DNA of 64,000 bases from Gammaproteobacteria bacterium. Lineage in GTDB: Bacteria; Pseudomonadota; Gammaproteobacteria; HK1. A program made the position numbers and the translations under genes. The stretch spans positions 21,078-85,077 of the forward strand of contig JAJDUQ010000227.1 in the NCBI GenBank assembly GCA_022826505.1, read 5' to 3'. Every line of letters starts with the position of its first letter. Position 1 is the first letter of the stretch. The notes beneath the pieces are model-generated. The model saw only the letters and a list, made by a program, of their open reading frames with translations, made no database searches and was not told where the DNA came from. Shown here piece after piece: positions 22,937-34,327 of the stretch.

Positions 22937-24172
22937 TCAGCTCTGTCGCTTGAAGATGAGCGTACCGTTCGTTCCGCCGAATCCGAACGAGTTCGACATC
23001 GCGACGTCAATTCTCGTTTCCCGTGCGGAATGAGGGACGTAGTCCAGATCGCACTCGTTGTCCGGTTCGTGAAGATTGATAGTCGGCGGGGCGACCTGGT
23101 CGCGAATCGCCAGAATCGCGAATATCGCCTCGACACCACCTGCCGCGCCCAGCAGGTGACCAATCATCGATTTGGTCGAACTGACCGTCAACTCGAAAGC
23201 ATGTCTTCCGAACGTCCGCTTGACGGCTCGTGTCTCGATGACGTCACCGGCCGGCGTCGAGGTGCCGTGGGCGTTGATGTGGTCCACATTGTCCGCATCG
23301 AGCCCGGCATCGCGCAACGCGAGATTCATGCAACGGTACGCGCCGTCTCCATCGTCGGGAGGAAGGGTGATGTGATGGGCGTCGCTGCTCATTCCGAATC
23401 CGGCGAATTCAGCATAAATTTCGGCTCCGCGCGCGGTGGCGTGCTCGTACGACTCGAGAACCACGACCCCGGCACCGTCGCCAAGCACGAATCCGTCTCG
23501 GCCTTTGTCCCAGGGTCGACTCGCACCTTCCGGATCGTCGTTGCGCGTCGACAGCGCCCGGGCAGCAGCGAATCCCCCGAGCCCCATCGGAGATGTCGCC
23601 ATCTCGGCACCCCCGGCGATCATCACGTCGACGTCGCCGCGCTCGATGAGGCGCGCCGCGTCACCGATGTTGTGCGTACCGGTCGAACAGGCGGTGACTA
23701 TCCCGTAGTTGGGACCCAGGATTCCCAATTCTATCGACAGATTGCCGGCAATCATGTTGATGATGTTGGACGGGACGAAGAACGGCGAAATTCTGCGCGG
23801 TCCTCCGGCGAGAAAGCTGTCGTGACCCTTCTCGATTCCGGGCAGGCCTCCGATGCCCGATCCAATTGCGATGCCGATCCGCTCGCGATTCTCGTCGGCC
23901 ACTTCGATGCCCGCATCGGCAATCGCCTGCTTCGCCGCGGCGATACCGTAGTGGATGAACGGATCGGTCTTGCGGCTCTCCTTGGGCGACATGTACGGGG
24001 AGAGGTCGAAATTGGTGACCGTCGCGCCGATTCGGCTCGCAAACCCACTGGTGTCAAACTTGTCGATTTCGGAAACGCCGCTCCTGCCGGCGACGATGTT
24101 CTTCCAGGTCTCGTCAACTGTGTGTCCGACCGGGGTGACCAGCCCGAGACCGGTGACGACGATTCGACGCAT
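22937..24172 (-). CDS. fabF: Beta-ketoacyl-ACP synthase II
   Basis: [22 protein letters not shown]...[17 protein letters not shown]...[11 protein letters not shown]...[10 protein letters not shown]. Confidence 0.96.
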   Translation of the reverse strand: MRRIVVTGLGLVTPVGHTVDETWKNIVAGRSGVSEIDKFDTSGFASRIGATVTNFDLSPYMSPKESRKTDPFIHYGIAAAKQAIADAGIEVADENRERIGIAIGSGIGGLPGIEKGHDSFLAGGPRRISPFFVPSNIINMIAGNLSIELGILGPNYGIVTACSTGTHNIGDAARLIERGDVDVMIAGGAEMATSPMGLGGFAAARALSTRNDDPEGASRPWDKGRDGFVLGDGAGVVVLESYEHATARGAEIYAEFAGFGMSSDAHHITLPPDDGDGAYRCMNLALRDAGLDADNVDHINAHGTSTPAGDVIETRAVKRTFGRHAFELTVSSTKSMIGHLLGAAGGVEAIFAILAIRDQVAPPTINLHEPDNECDLDYVPHSARETRIDVAMSNSFGFGGTNGTLIFKRQS

Positions 24173-24197
24173 CAGACACTACCCTGGGCGAAGGACG

Positions 24198-24235
24198 AAA
24201 AAAGGCCGCAATCATCATGAACGATTCGCGGCCTT
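24198..24235 (-). terminator. Rho-independent terminator between acpP and fabF
   Basis: Minus strand AAGGCCGC...GCGGCCTT followed by TTTT (T6 run overall): 8-bp perfect outer stem plus inner AATC/GATT. Confidence 0.75.
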
Positions 24236-24260
24236 GCTGATGTTTTCCGTTGCAGGCGGA

Positions 24261-24497
24261 CTATTCGCTGTGAGACTCGATGTAGCTGATGGCCTCCTGC
24301 ACGGTGGTGATCTTCTCGGCCTCCTCATCGGGAATTTCGCAGTTGAATTCCTCCTCGAGCGCCATCACGAGCTCGACGGTATCCAGAGAGTCTGCGCCGA
24401 GATCGTCGACAAAGGAGGAATCCGGGCTGACCTCCTCCTCCTTGACGCCGAGCTGCTCGACGACGATTTGCTTGACCCGCTCTTCCACTGTGCTCAT
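24261..24497 (-). CDS. acpP: Acyl carrier protein
   Basis: [23 protein letters not shown]...[21 protein letters not shown]. Confidence 0.98.
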   Translation of the reverse strand: MSTVEERVKQIVVEQLGVKEEEVSPDSSFVDDLGADSLDTVELVMALEEEFNCEIPDEEAEKITTVQEAISYIESHSE

Positions 24498-24767
24498 TTG
24501 CGGATGTTCCTCTGCGTATATTGCGAGGGACCGTGGCGATCCCGACGCTGAACGTGTGTTCGTGACGTTGCCGGTTCGTACGGCACCGCACTCGCGCGCC
24601 CCGTGTTCCATACCCCATCACCGCCCCGTCTCCCCGCAGGAGATGGGAATCCGAATTCAAGCCCGGGGATCACACCGTCTGGAACGGCGACCTAGTGTAT
24701 TCAAACCCTACCGAGTTTCAAGGCAGCCGCCCATGACAAGAAAGTGCATCCACGAAGCGGGAGACAC

Positions 24768-25514
24768 TTACCCCATGTACATTCCGCCATTGACGTGGAG
24801 CGTCTCGCCGGTAATGTAACTCGCCTGCGGCGACGCGAGAAACGTGACTGCAGCGGCGATTTCATCAGGGGTTCCGAGACGTCCGAGCGGTATCTGCTCC
24901 AGCATGCGGGCCCGTTGCTCGGGTCCGATGTCTCGCGTCATGTCCGTATCGACGAATCCTGGAGCGACGGCATTGACCGTGATCGATCTGCCGCCGAGCT
25001 CTCTGGCGAGAGCGCGCGTGAATCCGACGATTCCGGCCTTCGCCGCCGCGTAGTTTGCCTGCCCCGCATTACCGGTAAAGCCGACAACCGACGTCACATT
25101 GACAATCCGACCACCCCGGCGCTTCATCAGATGCCGAACACACGCCTTGCACGTGCGATACAGGGAGCTGAGGTTGGTGTCGATAACCGCATCCCAATGC
25201 TCGTTGCTCATTCTGACGAACAGCGTGTCGCGAGCAATTCCCGCATTGTTCACGAGGACCCCGGGCAGAAGGCCGGTGTCTGCCAACGACGCGAAGGCCG
25301 CATCGACCGAGGAGGCGTCAGCGACGTCGAGTACGAGCCCCTTTCCCGGATGCTCTGCGTCCGCCAGCATCCGCTCCACGATTCGGGCTCCGTTGCCGGT
25401 AGTGGCGGTCCCGACGACCGTGGCCCCCTGTTGCGCAAGTGAACGGGCGATAGCAGCTCCGATGCCACGACTCGCGCCGGTGACGAGCGCGACCTCTCCG
25501 TTCAGATTCTTCAT
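24768..25514 (-). CDS. fabG: 3-oxoacyl-ACP reductase
   Basis: MKNLNGEVALVTGASRGIGAAIARSLAQQGA; fab cluster context. Confidence 0.96.
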   Translation of the reverse strand: MKNLNGEVALVTGASRGIGAAIARSLAQQGATVVGTATTGNGARIVERMLADAEHPGKGLVLDVADASSVDAAFASLADTGLLPGVLVNNAGIARDTLFVRMSNEHWDAVIDTNLSSLYRTCKACVRHLMKRRGGRIVNVTSVVGFTGNAGQANYAAAKAGIVGFTRALARELGGRSITVNAVAPGFVDTDMTRDIGPEQRARMLEQIPLGRLGTPDEIAAAVTFLASPQASYITGETLHVNGGMYMG

Positions 25515-26464
25515 CCACCTGCTCCATTCATCACTGCCTGAAGCGCCGCGTCGAGCGATTCGCCATCGTGCACGGACATCGCCGCAATCCCCCGATCGAT
25601 TCGCCGGGCGAGACCGGTCAGCACTCTGCCCGGTCCGAATTCGACCATGGTCGTTGCTCCTCGCTCACGCATCGTGATGACGGTCTGACGCCACCTGACC
25701 GGGCTCGCGAGTTGTCCCGCAAGGGCATCCCGAATCGACGCTCCGTCCGGCCGGGTCTCGACGTCCACGTTGTGGAGGATGGGCACGGTGGGCGGATGAA
25801 CGCGTATCGCGCCCAGTGTCGCTTCCAATTTTCTCGTCGCCGGCGCCATCAGCGGGCAGTGCACCGGGACGCTCATCGGTAAACGAATCGCACGCCGGGC
25901 GCCCACTTCTCGAGCCTGCGCAATTGCCGCGTCAAGTGCACGTGACGCGCCAGCGATCGCGACCTGGCCCGGCGCGTTGAAGTTGACGGCGGATACATGA
26001 CCGAGCTCCGCCCTTTCGCTGATTTCGTCGCACAGCGCTACGACGGTCTCGTCATCGAGGCCGACGATAGCGGCGATTCCTCCCGCGTTTTCGGGAACCG
26101 CCTCCTGCATGAATCGACCTCGCGCGGCAACGGTTCGAATCGCATCCGCGAATTCGAGAGCCCCGAACGCCACGAGCGCCGAGTACTCGCCCAGACTGTG
26201 ACCCGCTGCGACACACGGGAGAACTCCACCTCTCGACACCCAGCATCTCCACGCGGCCACACCCGCTGCGAGCATCGCCGGTTGCGTCTGTTCGGTGGCG
26301 TTCAGACGGCGTTCCGGCCCTTCCTGTACCAGGGACCACAGGTCGAAGCCGAGTGCATGCGTCGCCTCCTCGAAGGTCTCGCGTACTTCCGTGCATGCCT
26401 GCGATAGTTCCGAGAGCATTCCGATGGACTGGGAGCCCTGGCCGGGAAAGGTGGCGGCAAACAT
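25511..26464 (-). CDS. fabD: Malonyl-CoA ACP transacylase
   Basis: MFAATFPGQGSQSIGML...VAAGHSLGEYSALVA. Confidence 0.95.
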   Translation of the reverse strand: MFAATFPGQGSQSIGMLSELSQACTEVRETFEEATHALGFDLWSLVQEGPERRLNATEQTQPAMLAAGVAAWRCWVSRGGVLPCVAAGHSLGEYSALVAFGALEFADAIRTVAARGRFMQEAVPENAGGIAAIVGLDDETVVALCDEISERAELGHVSAVNFNAPGQVAIAGASRALDAAIAQAREVGARRAIRLPMSVPVHCPLMAPATRKLEATLGAIRVHPPTVPILHNVDVETRPDGASIRDALAGQLASPVRWRQTVITMRERGATTMVEFGPGRVLTGLARRIDRGIAAMSVHDGESLDAALQAVMNGAGG

Positions 26465-26483
26465 GAATCGATTCCTGGCTGAG

Positions 26484-27452
26484 TCAATAGCGAACGAGGG
26501 CCGATCCCCAGGTAAATCCGCCGCCGAACGCTTCGAGAAGGAGCACTTGACCCGGCTGCACTCGGCCATCGCGAACTGCGGCATCCAGCGCGAGCGGCAC
26601 CGATGCCGCCGAGGTATTCCCCTGGTCCTCCACCGTCACAATCACCCTGTCCATCGGCATGCCGAGCTTGCGAGCGGTGGCCTCGATGATTCGAATGTTG
26701 GCCTGGTGCGGAATCAGCCAGTCGACATCGCTCTTCGTCATGTCGTTCGCGGCCAGGGTCTCGTCGACGATGCGGCGCAACGTTCGCACCGCAACCTTGA
26801 AGACCTCGTTTCCCTGCATCTTCGTGTACGCTCCGCCGTCCGAGATACGCCCTGCGCCGCGCGGTGTCCCCCCTTTGACGTAGAGCAGCGGCTCGTAGCG
26901 GCCGTCCGCATGAAGGTGTGTCGACATCACGCCCGGAGCGTCGGACGCTTCGAGCACCACGGCCCCGGCACCGTCACCGAACAACACGCAGGTTCTCCGG
27001 TCGGACCAGTCGAGCAGTCGAGAATGGGTGTCGGCACCGACCACCAGGGCGCGGCGGACGCTTCCTGCGCGAAAGAACTTTTCGGCCACGCCGAGTGCGT
27101 AGATAAAGCCGGTGCAGACCGCCTGCACATCGAACGCCGGGCACTCGCCTGCACCCAGGCGTGCCTGCAAACGGCACGCGGTCGAGGGGTAGATTCGATC
27201 GGGGGTCGTCGTGCCCACCACGATGAGGTCCAACGCACCCGCATCGATGCCAGCCGAATCGAGCGCATTGCGCGCGGCGCGTTCGGCAAGATCGCAGGTT
27301 GACTCCGATTCATCGACGATATGGCGCCGTCGGATGCCGGTGCGCTCCCGAATCCAGGCATCGGTGGTGTCCACACGCCTGGAAAGTTCGGCGTTGGTGA
27401 CGACATGTTCCGGGAGGCTCGAGCCGGTTCCTGCGATTTTCGGATAGATCAC
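26484..27452 (-). CDS. fabH: Beta-ketoacyl-ACP synthase III
   Basis: TGSSLPEHVVTNAEL...VQAVCTGFIYAL...WLIPHQANIRII. Confidence 0.96.
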   Translation of the reverse strand: MIYPKIAGTGSSLPEHVVTNAELSRRVDTTDAWIRERTGIRRRHIVDESESTCDLAERAARNALDSAGIDAGALDLIVVGTTTPDRIYPSTACRLQARLGAGECPAFDVQAVCTGFIYALGVAEKFFRAGSVRRALVVGADTHSRLLDWSDRRTCVLFGDGAGAVVLEASDAPGVMSTHLHADGRYEPLLYVKGGTPRGAGRISDGGAYTKMQGNEVFKVAVRTLRRIVDETLAANDMTKSDVDWLIPHQANIRIIEATARKLGMPMDRVIVTVEDQGNTSAASVPLALDAAVRDGRVQPGQVLLLEAFGGGFTWGSALVRY

Positions 27453-28477
27453 ACCGCTTCCTTCGCGACGAGGACGGAGGCGATGCGTTCGCTGATGCGT
27501 TCGGGCACGTTCTTTCTGATCTCGGCGACGGCTTCCACGATTGCGCGCTTGAATGCGACGATATCGGCGCTGCCGTGGCTCTTGATCACGATCCCGCGCA
27601 AGCCCACGAAGCTCGCTCCGTTGTAACTGCGCGGATCCATGCGCCCGGCCAGATTTCGCAGTATCGGACGGGCGAGGAATCCGACCAGACGGTTGACGAA
27701 CGTGCGCTCGAACTCGTCGCGCATCAGATCGGAGATCATTCGCGCTACGCCCTCACTCGACTTCAACGCGACGTTCCCGACAAAACCGTCGCATACCACG
27801 ACGTTTGCGGTGCCCCGGTAGATGTCGTCACCCTCGACGAATCCGATGTAGTGGAGGCCGCTCGCCGCGAGAAGGTGCGCAGCTTCCTTGACCTGTTCAT
27901 TGCCCTTGATGTCTTCCTGTCCGATGTTGAGCAACCCGACACTCGGACGCCTGATGTCGTCCACCGCGCTCACGAGTTCCGAACCCATCACCGCAAACTC
28001 GAACAGATGGCGGGAGGTCGATTCCACGTTGGCGCCGAGATCCAGGACGTGTGTATGCCCCGTCTCGGTGGGAATGGCCGAGATGATGGCGGGACGATCG
28101 ATGCCCGGCAGGGTTTTCAGCACGAACCGTGCCATCGCCATCAGCGCGCCGGTGTTGCCGGCGCTCACACAAGCATCCGCGGTGCCGTCCCGCACGAGGT
28201 CCAGCACGACCCGCATGGACGAATCCCGCTTCGATCGCAGGGCCTGAGAAGGCGGCTCGTCCATCTCCACGCTCTGTGAAGCATGCTGAATGGAGATGCG
28301 GTCACTCGGGATCGCGTGATTGCGCTCGAGCGCAGCGGCGATGACAGGTTCATTGCCGACCAGAACCAGGTCGATATCGGAAACTTCTGCGACGGTTTCG
28401 AGCGCGGCGGGTACCACGACTCCCGGACCGTGATCTCCGCCCATCGCATCGAGGGCGATGGTGTAGCGTGACCCCAC
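27449..28477 (-). CDS. plsX: Phosphate acyltransferase PlsX
   Basis: IALDAMGGDHGPGVVVPAAL...VSAGNTGALMAMARFVLKTLPGIDRPA. Confidence 0.96.
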   Translation of the reverse strand: MGSRYTIALDAMGGDHGPGVVVPAALETVAEVSDIDLVLVGNEPVIAAALERNHAIPSDRISIQHASQSVEMDEPPSQALRSKRDSSMRVVLDLVRDGTADACVSAGNTGALMAMARFVLKTLPGIDRPAIISAIPTETGHTHVLDLGANVESTSRHLFEFAVMGSELVSAVDDIRRPSVGLLNIGQEDIKGNEQVKEAAHLLAASGLHYIGFVEGDDIYRGTANVVVCDGFVGNVALKSSEGVARMISDLMRDEFERTFVNRLVGFLARPILRNLAGRMDPRSYNGASFVGLRGIVIKSHGSADIVAFKRAIVEAVAEIRKNVPERISERIASVLVAKEAV

Positions 28478-28489
28478 CCGGAGCCGCCG

Positions 28490-28669
28490 TCAGTCGTCCC
28501 GGCCCTCGACAATCTTCCTCCCTCGGTAGTACCCATCGGGGCTCATCTGGTGCCGGAGGTGGGTTTCTCCGGTGGTCGGCTCGGTTGACGTCGTCGGAAC
28601 GCGCAATGCGTCATGGGCCCGGCGCATTCCACGCTTGGACCGCGACTTTCTGTTTTGCTGGACCGCCAT
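28490..28669 (-). CDS. rpmF: 50S ribosomal protein L32
   Basis: [22 protein letters not shown]; upstream of plsX. Confidence 0.95.
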   Translation of the reverse strand: MAVQQNRKSRSKRGMRRAHDALRVPTTSTEPTTGETHLRHQMSPDGYYRGRKIVEGRDD

Positions 28670-28744
28670 TTCGTTTCTCCTCTTGCTCGGTCGCCAACTC
28701 CCCGATTCGGAAACCGGGTACGGCAACTGGGTGCACCGATCAGT

Positions 28745-29266
28745 TCAATCACTCACGCCGATTTGCGAACGCAATTCACGGAGCGCCGCGAACTGACTGG
28801 TGCTCGGTGACGCAGACGGGTCGCCGCCGGTCCGAATCGGTGGCGCTTGACATGTCCCGAAAGCGTGGACCGGCGCAGTCGGCAGCGCGAGCAGCAGCTC
28901 ATCCTCGACGACGGAATTCAGCTCGATTCGCCCATCGGAACAAACCACGGCATCCGACCCTCTCGATTCCTCCCGCTCGTGGCCGACCACAGAAGACTCG
29001 AATCTCGTGTCGAATTTCCATTCGAAGTTCTCGAGGCACCGCTGACAGACCAGCGACAGCACTCCCTCCGCGCGTCCGCTCATGGCCGCCCTGCCCGAAA
29101 CATCTCGGCTGAACGTAATGCGATACGCAATCGAACTCGGCTTGGACGCAATGACCTCGAGAAGCCGCGGCATCGACACAGGATCCACGAAACCGGCGAG
29201 AGTCACCCCTTGCGAAGCGAGTTCTTCTACGTCCAGAAACCGTTGAGTGTTCGCGGATTCCCGCAT
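28745..29266 (-). CDS. yceD: YceD family protein (DUF177)
   Basis: LVCQRCLENFEWKFDTRFESSVV...VEDELLLALPTAPVH; upstream of rpmF. Confidence 0.88.
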   Translation of the reverse strand: MRESANTQRFLDVEELASQGVTLAGFVDPVSMPRLLEVIASKPSSIAYRITFSRDVSGRAAMSGRAEGVLSLVCQRCLENFEWKFDTRFESSVVGHEREESRGSDAVVCSDGRIELNSVVEDELLLALPTAPVHAFGTCQAPPIRTGGDPSASPSTSQFAALRELRSQIGVSD

Positions 29267-29472
29267 TTCTCACCACACCCCGGCTGCGGACGCGGACCTC
29301 ACGGGATTGTCCGCGGTACGATCGTAAAGAGCCCATGCTTTCCCTGTCAAAATGTTTGGCAGACCCGGGGAAGACACCCTGGACTTCGATCGGGACATGC
29401 TGAAGTGCATTGCCAACACCGGCAACCGCCAGCTATAAGCACCTTCACCAGGCAATGCAACCCAGACCTCCG

Positions 29473-30102
29473 ATGCATCGGCTCGTCCTCGGCTCCCGCT
29501 CGCTGTCCCGCCGGAATCTTCTGCAAGGTCTTTCGATTCCATTTCTCGTCGTCCACCCCGACATCGACGAATCTCCATTCGAGGGAGAAACGCCGAATGC
29601 GCTCGTCAGACGCCTGTCCGAGCAGAAAGCCCTTGCGGTTGCCGCACGGGTTGGAACCGGGCTGGTAATCGGCTCCGATCAGGTCGCTCTGCTCGGCGAC
29701 TCGGTACTGGGAAAACCCGGCAATCATGCGAACAACGTCGCTCAGATCGCCATGGCCAGCGGGCGCTGGCTCGAATTTCGTACCGGGATCGCGGTTCTTG
29801 ACGCAGCAAGCGGTCGAATCGAGAGCGACGTCATTCCATTCGCGGTGAAATTCAGGCCGCTCACTGCAACGGAAATCGAGTCATACGTGTCGCGAGAGCG
29901 GGCATATGACTGCGCGGGCGGCTTTCGGGCAGAGCGTCTGGGATCCGCACTCTTCGAACGCATGCACGGAGAGGATCCCACCGCCTTGCTCGGACTTCCG
30001 ATGATTCGACTGTGCGCCATGCTGCGATCAGCGGGCCACGACGTCCTCCACGCTCCCGGCGACTCGTTCGCCGGTGCATCGGCGGGAACACCGCATACCT
30101 GA
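29473..30102 (+). CDS. Maf family nucleotide pyrophosphatase (YceF type)
   Basis: LVLGSRSLSRRNLLQGLSIPF...GSDQVALLGD...GKPGNHANNVAQIAMASGR...YDCAGGFRAERLG. Confidence 0.9.
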   Translation: MHRLVLGSRSLSRRNLLQGLSIPFLVVHPDIDESPFEGETPNALVRRLSEQKALAVAARVGTGLVIGSDQVALLGDSVLGKPGNHANNVAQIAMASGRWLEFRTGIAVLDAASGRIESDVIPFAVKFRPLTATEIESYVSRERAYDCAGGFRAERLGSALFERMHGEDPTALLGLPMIRLCAMLRSAGHDVLHAPGDSFAGASAGTPHT

Positions 30103-30239
30103 TCGACGTGCGCCGATGCTGCATCGCGCACTGTCCGGCGCCGGCATGACGCAGATTCGAACCGCATCGTATCCAGGCACACGCGAGTTCGATGCAACCA
30201 GCCCGCCCGATGGTCTCACAAGGCTGTCGGAGACAACGT

Positions 30240-31211
30240 TCATGCAGGAATCGGGGCGGCAGCGAACCCCATGGAATCGAGTACCGACACGAGATTGGAA
30301 TCGAGCGGTGCTTCGAATGCCATCCGATTCTCTCCGGAGCCAATCGAAACCGACGCTGCATGCAGAAACAGTCGTTTCAGACCGTGTGACCGCATCAACC
30401 GATTGAACGCGAAATCGCCGTATTTCTCGTCACCGGCCAGCGGCATGCCGAGGTGCGCTGCGTGCACTCGAATCTGGTGTGTGCGTCCCGTGCGCGGTTG
30501 CGCCACTACCAGACTGGCGACATTGCCGACTTCGACCGGAATGAATTTCGTCGTCGACGCCTTGCCCTGCGCATGCACCCGCACGATGCGTTCTCCCGTG
30601 CGGCGTTGTTCTCGCAGCAGTCGCGCGTCGCTACGACGATTCCGTGGACCAACATTGCCGCGCACAAGGGCGAAATAGCGCTTTTGCACTCGTTCGTTTC
30701 GTAGCGCCTCGTGCAACGAAGCGAGCATGCTCCGCTTCTTCGCGACAAGAAGACAGCCGGAGGTGTCGCGGTCGATGCGGTGGGCCAGTTCGATTCGACG
30801 CACGGCCGGCCGAACCGCACGCAAACACTCGATAACGCCGAAATCGACTCCGCTGCCCCCATGCACCGCCCATCCCGCCGGCTTGTTCAACACGATCAAT
30901 GCGTCGTCTTCGTACAAGATCGCTCGTTCGATGGCTTGCCGCCGTTTCTCGGTCGGCGTCTGTCGCGACTCGGTCTCCTTCGTCCAGACAGGGGGAATAC
31001 GCACGATGTCGCCGACGGCGAGTCGGTAATGCTGCCGCACGCGGCCACGGTTGACCCGGACTTCGCCACGACGCAGCAGCCGGTAGATTCGAGGGCGAGG
31101 GACGCCCTTGAGATGGAAGGTCAGGAAGTTGTCGACTCGCTGCCCGGAGACCGACTCGTCCACGGTGATTTCATGGACCGCTTTCCTGCACACTCTGCCT
31201 GCTTCGACCAT
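30240..31211 (-). CDS. rluC: 23S rRNA pseudouridine synthase (RluC type)
   Basis: S4-like N-terminus; LAHRIDRDTSGCLLVAKK; PRTGRTHQIRVHAAHLGMPLAGDEKYG; divergent from rne. Confidence 0.9.
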   Translation of the reverse strand: MVEAGRVCRKAVHEITVDESVSGQRVDNFLTFHLKGVPRPRIYRLLRRGEVRVNRGRVRQHYRLAVGDIVRIPPVWTKETESRQTPTEKRRQAIERAILYEDDALIVLNKPAGWAVHGGSGVDFGVIECLRAVRPAVRRIELAHRIDRDTSGCLLVAKKRSMLASLHEALRNERVQKRYFALVRGNVGPRNRRSDARLLREQRRTGERIVRVHAQGKASTTKFIPVEVGNVASLVVAQPRTGRTHQIRVHAAHLGMPLAGDEKYGDFAFNRLMRSHGLKRLFLHAASVSIGSGENRMAFEAPLDSNLVSVLDSMGFAAAPIPA

Positions 31212-31782
31212 CGACAGATGGTATCAGTGTGGACCACCTGCAAGACATGCTATAGTTCCAGCGATGGAAAGGGGTTCGTCGCAATCAACGACAATCAATT
31301 GAATAACAATGGGATCTGACGGGAAAAGTAGCGAACCGCTGACCAGTCAACGAATCAACGACGCGACGCCGATCATCGAAGGCGGAGCGGTGCAGAGAAT
31401 ACGAGACGAAGATTTCGTAGCCGGCCGGAAGCTTGAATCAGTCCAACCTGCGGAATGTCGATGCGAGTACGCTCGCGCTTCAAGGCGACGAACGCGACGT
31501 GCCTGGCCACGAACGAGTGCTGAAGTGTTGCAAATCGCCCGGACGCCAGCCGATAGCGCTCAACAGCGACCCATGACGGCAACGCGCTGAATCCCGGGAT
31601 CCGGCATCGGGTCATACCGGTATACGACTTCGTTCAAATCGGGCCATCCTGACCGGCCCGCAGAAGCATATGGGACTCGCCGCGCTTGTGGCGCGCGAAC
31701 CTGTGCGCTCTCTTCACTCCTCCCTCTCATGATCCGGTGCGGGACAACGCGGCGGAGCCGCCGCACAGGCTCGGATCGAACA

Positions 31783-34254
31783 ATGAAAAGAATGCTGATC
31801 AACGCAACCCAACCCGAGGAGTGCCGGGTTGCGATGGTGGATGGACAGTTTCTCTACGACCTCGACATCGAAGTTGCCGCCCGCAGCCAGCGCAAGGCAA
31901 GCATCTACAAGGCGAGAATTACCCGGGTCGAACCCAGTCTGGAAGCCGCCTTCATCGATTTTGGAGCAGACCGGCATGGCTTCCTGCCATTCAAGGAAAT
32001 CGCGCGCGAGTACTACGCCGGGGAGACGACTGCGCCCGGTGAGTCGGCGTCCGTGAAGGACGCCCTCGCGGAAGGACTCGAACTCGTCGTGCAGGTCGAG
32101 AAGGAAGAGCGTGGCAAGAAGGGGGCTGCACTCACCACATTTCCGAGCCTCGCCGGACGTTATCTCGTTCTCATGCCGAACAACCCCAGGGCGGGAGGTA
32201 TTTCGCGTCGAATCGAGGGCGAAGAGCGGTCGGCGCTGCGCGAGGCACTGAGCGCACTCGAGGTGCCGGCCGGAATGGGTCTCATCGTGCGTACGGCCGG
32301 TGTCGGAAAATCCCAGGAGGAACTCCAGTGGGATCTCGACTACCTGCTCAAGCTTTGGAACGCGGTCGAAACAGCGGCAAAGGAACGTTCCGCGCCGTTT
32401 CTCGTCTACCAGGAAAGCGACGTCATCATTCGTGCGATCCGCGACTACTTCGACAAGGACATCAACGAGATCCTGATCGACGACGAAGGGGTCTACCGGC
32501 AGGCCAAGGAGTTCATCACGCAGGTAATGCCGGAGAGCGCGGGCCGGGTGCGCCGCTACGACGGGCGCGTGCCCCTGTTCAGACGTTTCCAGATCGAGAG
32601 CCAGATAGAATCCGCGTTCTCCCACTCGGTGCGGCTGCCCTCCGGCGGCAGTCTGGTCGTAGACCACACCGAGGCGCTGGTGAGCATCGATGTGAACTCG
32701 GCACGCGCGACCAAGGGAGGAGATATCGAGGAGACCGCACTCAACACGAACCTCGAGGCGGCCGACGAGGTGGCGCGCCAGCTTCGGCTGCGCGATGTCG
32801 GAGGATTGATCGTCATAGATTTCATCGACATGACTCCGGCACGCAATCAACGCGATGTCGAGCATCGGTTGCGCGAAGCGTTGAAGCAGGACCGGGCACG
32901 GGTCCAGCTCGGACGCATCTCACGCTTCGGGCTTCTCGAGATGTCGCGGCAGCGACTGCGTCCTTCGCTCGGTGAGTCGAGTCTGAGGACGTGTCCGACC
33001 TGCAACGGGCGCGGTTCCGTTCGCGGACCCGAATCCCTTGCGCTGTCGATTCTGCGAATCATCGAAGAAGAAGCGATGAAGGATCTGACGGGCCGTATCG
33101 TCGCGCGGCTCCCCATCGAAGTCGCGACCTTTCTCCTGAACGAGAAGCGAGAGGACGTCTTCGACATCGAGAAACGGACCGGCGTAAAGGTCATTCTGGT
33201 GCCGGACCCGTCGGTGACGCTGCCGAACTACGAAGTGGAACGCGTTCGAGAAGAGGATCACCAACATGAATCCGTTCGTGAGGTGAGTTACGAGTTGACG
33301 GGCGAGGTCGAGAGCACGCGCGCCTTCGCATTGGAACCGACGACTCCGGCGGACGAACCCGTCGTCAAGGTCGTGCCGCCGTCGACCCCTCCTCCCAGTC
33401 GAGCGCTATCGCGGACCGAGCCAGCGAGCGACCACGGGCTTCTGGCCAGATTCTGGAGAATGTTGTTCAGCAAGAGTTCCGAACCATCGAATGCGCCCGC
33501 TCGAACACGACCCTCGTCACCGGGCAGACGCCATGGCAATCGCCATGATTCGACCGGACGCAGCCGCGGAGACGGCGCCGAGTCGCGTCGTCGGGGCGCA
33601 GCCGCCAGACGCGGCGAGAGCCATCCTGGTCGTGGCTCTGGTCATGGAGACAGCCGCCGGCGTCGTGGAGCGAAGCTGACACCGGCCGAACCCGAAACAT
33701 CGAGCGAGCGTTCCGGTTCTCGCGCCGAAGACACGACGGCGCCCAACGTGGAGAGCCGATCGCGCAATTCGAGACGCGGCTCCCGTCGTGGACGTCGCGG
33801 AGGGGGGCGCAATCGAGGCCGGGAAAGTACGCGGGCCGTTGCAGGAGGCACCGAGTCGACGGATGCGTCGCGCTTCGCGGCGCCGGACAGCATGAACGAA
33901 AGCGCGAGTCCGGGGGAGGTCACATCTGCCGCGCCCGTACCAATCGAGAACGCCCACAGTCGGCCGGATGCCGGCACGGCGATCGAATCGGTACGGAGTA
34001 TCGACGGCAAGGTGGCCGATTCGGTTGCGCCGACGACTTCCAGAGCGTTGCCGGTATCGCCCCACGAGCCGGTCGTCTCGGGTTCGTCTGTGCGACCTTC
34101 CCCGCGAGAGCTTCAACCGCGCGATGCATCGGACACGAGGCCGGTTCCGGATACGGCTTCCGAACGCGAACCGACGTCCGCGGCCACAGTGGACGCACAG
34201 CCGCGTCGCTCCGCAGTGACGGAGCGCAGTGTCGAACCGCCGGCCGACGGCTGA
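31783..34254 (+). CDS. rne: Ribonuclease E
   Basis: [31 protein letters not shown]1 region, catalytic core, CPTCNGRG Zn-link, long Arg/Glu-rich C-terminal tail. Confidence 0.95.
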   Translation: MKRMLINATQPEECRVAMVDGQFLYDLDIEVAARSQRKASIYKARITRVEPSLEAAFIDFGADRHGFLPFKEIAREYYAGETTAPGESASVKDALAEGLELVVQVEKEERGKKGAALTTFPSLAGRYLVLMPNNPRAGGISRRIEGEERSALREALSALEVPAGMGLIVRTAGVGKSQEELQWDLDYLLKLWNAVETAAKERSAPFLVYQESDVIIRAIRDYFDKDINEILIDDEGVYRQAKEFITQVMPESAGRVRRYDGRVPLFRRFQIESQIESAFSHSVRLPSGGSLVVDHTEALVSIDVNSARATKGGDIEETALNTNLEAADEVARQLRLRDVGGLIVIDFIDMTPARNQRDVEHRLREALKQDRARVQLGRISRFGLLEMSRQRLRPSLGESSLRTCPTCNGRGSVRGPESLALSILRIIEEEAMKDLTGRIVARLPIEVATFLLNEKREDVFDIEKRTGVKVILVPDPSVTLPNYEVERVREEDHQHESVREVSYELTGEVESTRAFALEPTTPADEPVVKVVPPSTPPPSRALSRTEPASDHGLLARFWRMLFSKSSEPSNAPARTRPSSPGRRHGNRHDSTGRSRGDGAESRRRGAAARRGESHPGRGSGHGDSRRRRGAKLTPAEPETSSERSGSRAEDTTAPNVESRSRNSRRGSRRGRRGGGRNRGRESTRAVAGGTESTDASRFAAPDSMNESASPGEVTSAAPVPIENAHSRPDAGTAIESVRSIDGKVADSVAPTTSRALPVSPHEPVVSGSSVRPSPRELQPRDASDTRPVPDTASEREPTSAATVDAQPRRSAVTERSVEPPADG

Positions 34255-34327
34255 TTGGCGCGGCCGACGGAATGCCGCATCGACTTCGGCCGCGAACGGG
34301 TTGCTTCCCGGCCAGAGTACACGACGT

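Noticed and set aside
31714-32865. 383-aa minus-strand ORF over the start of rne
   Set aside because: Antisense to the well-supported RNase E catalytic core.
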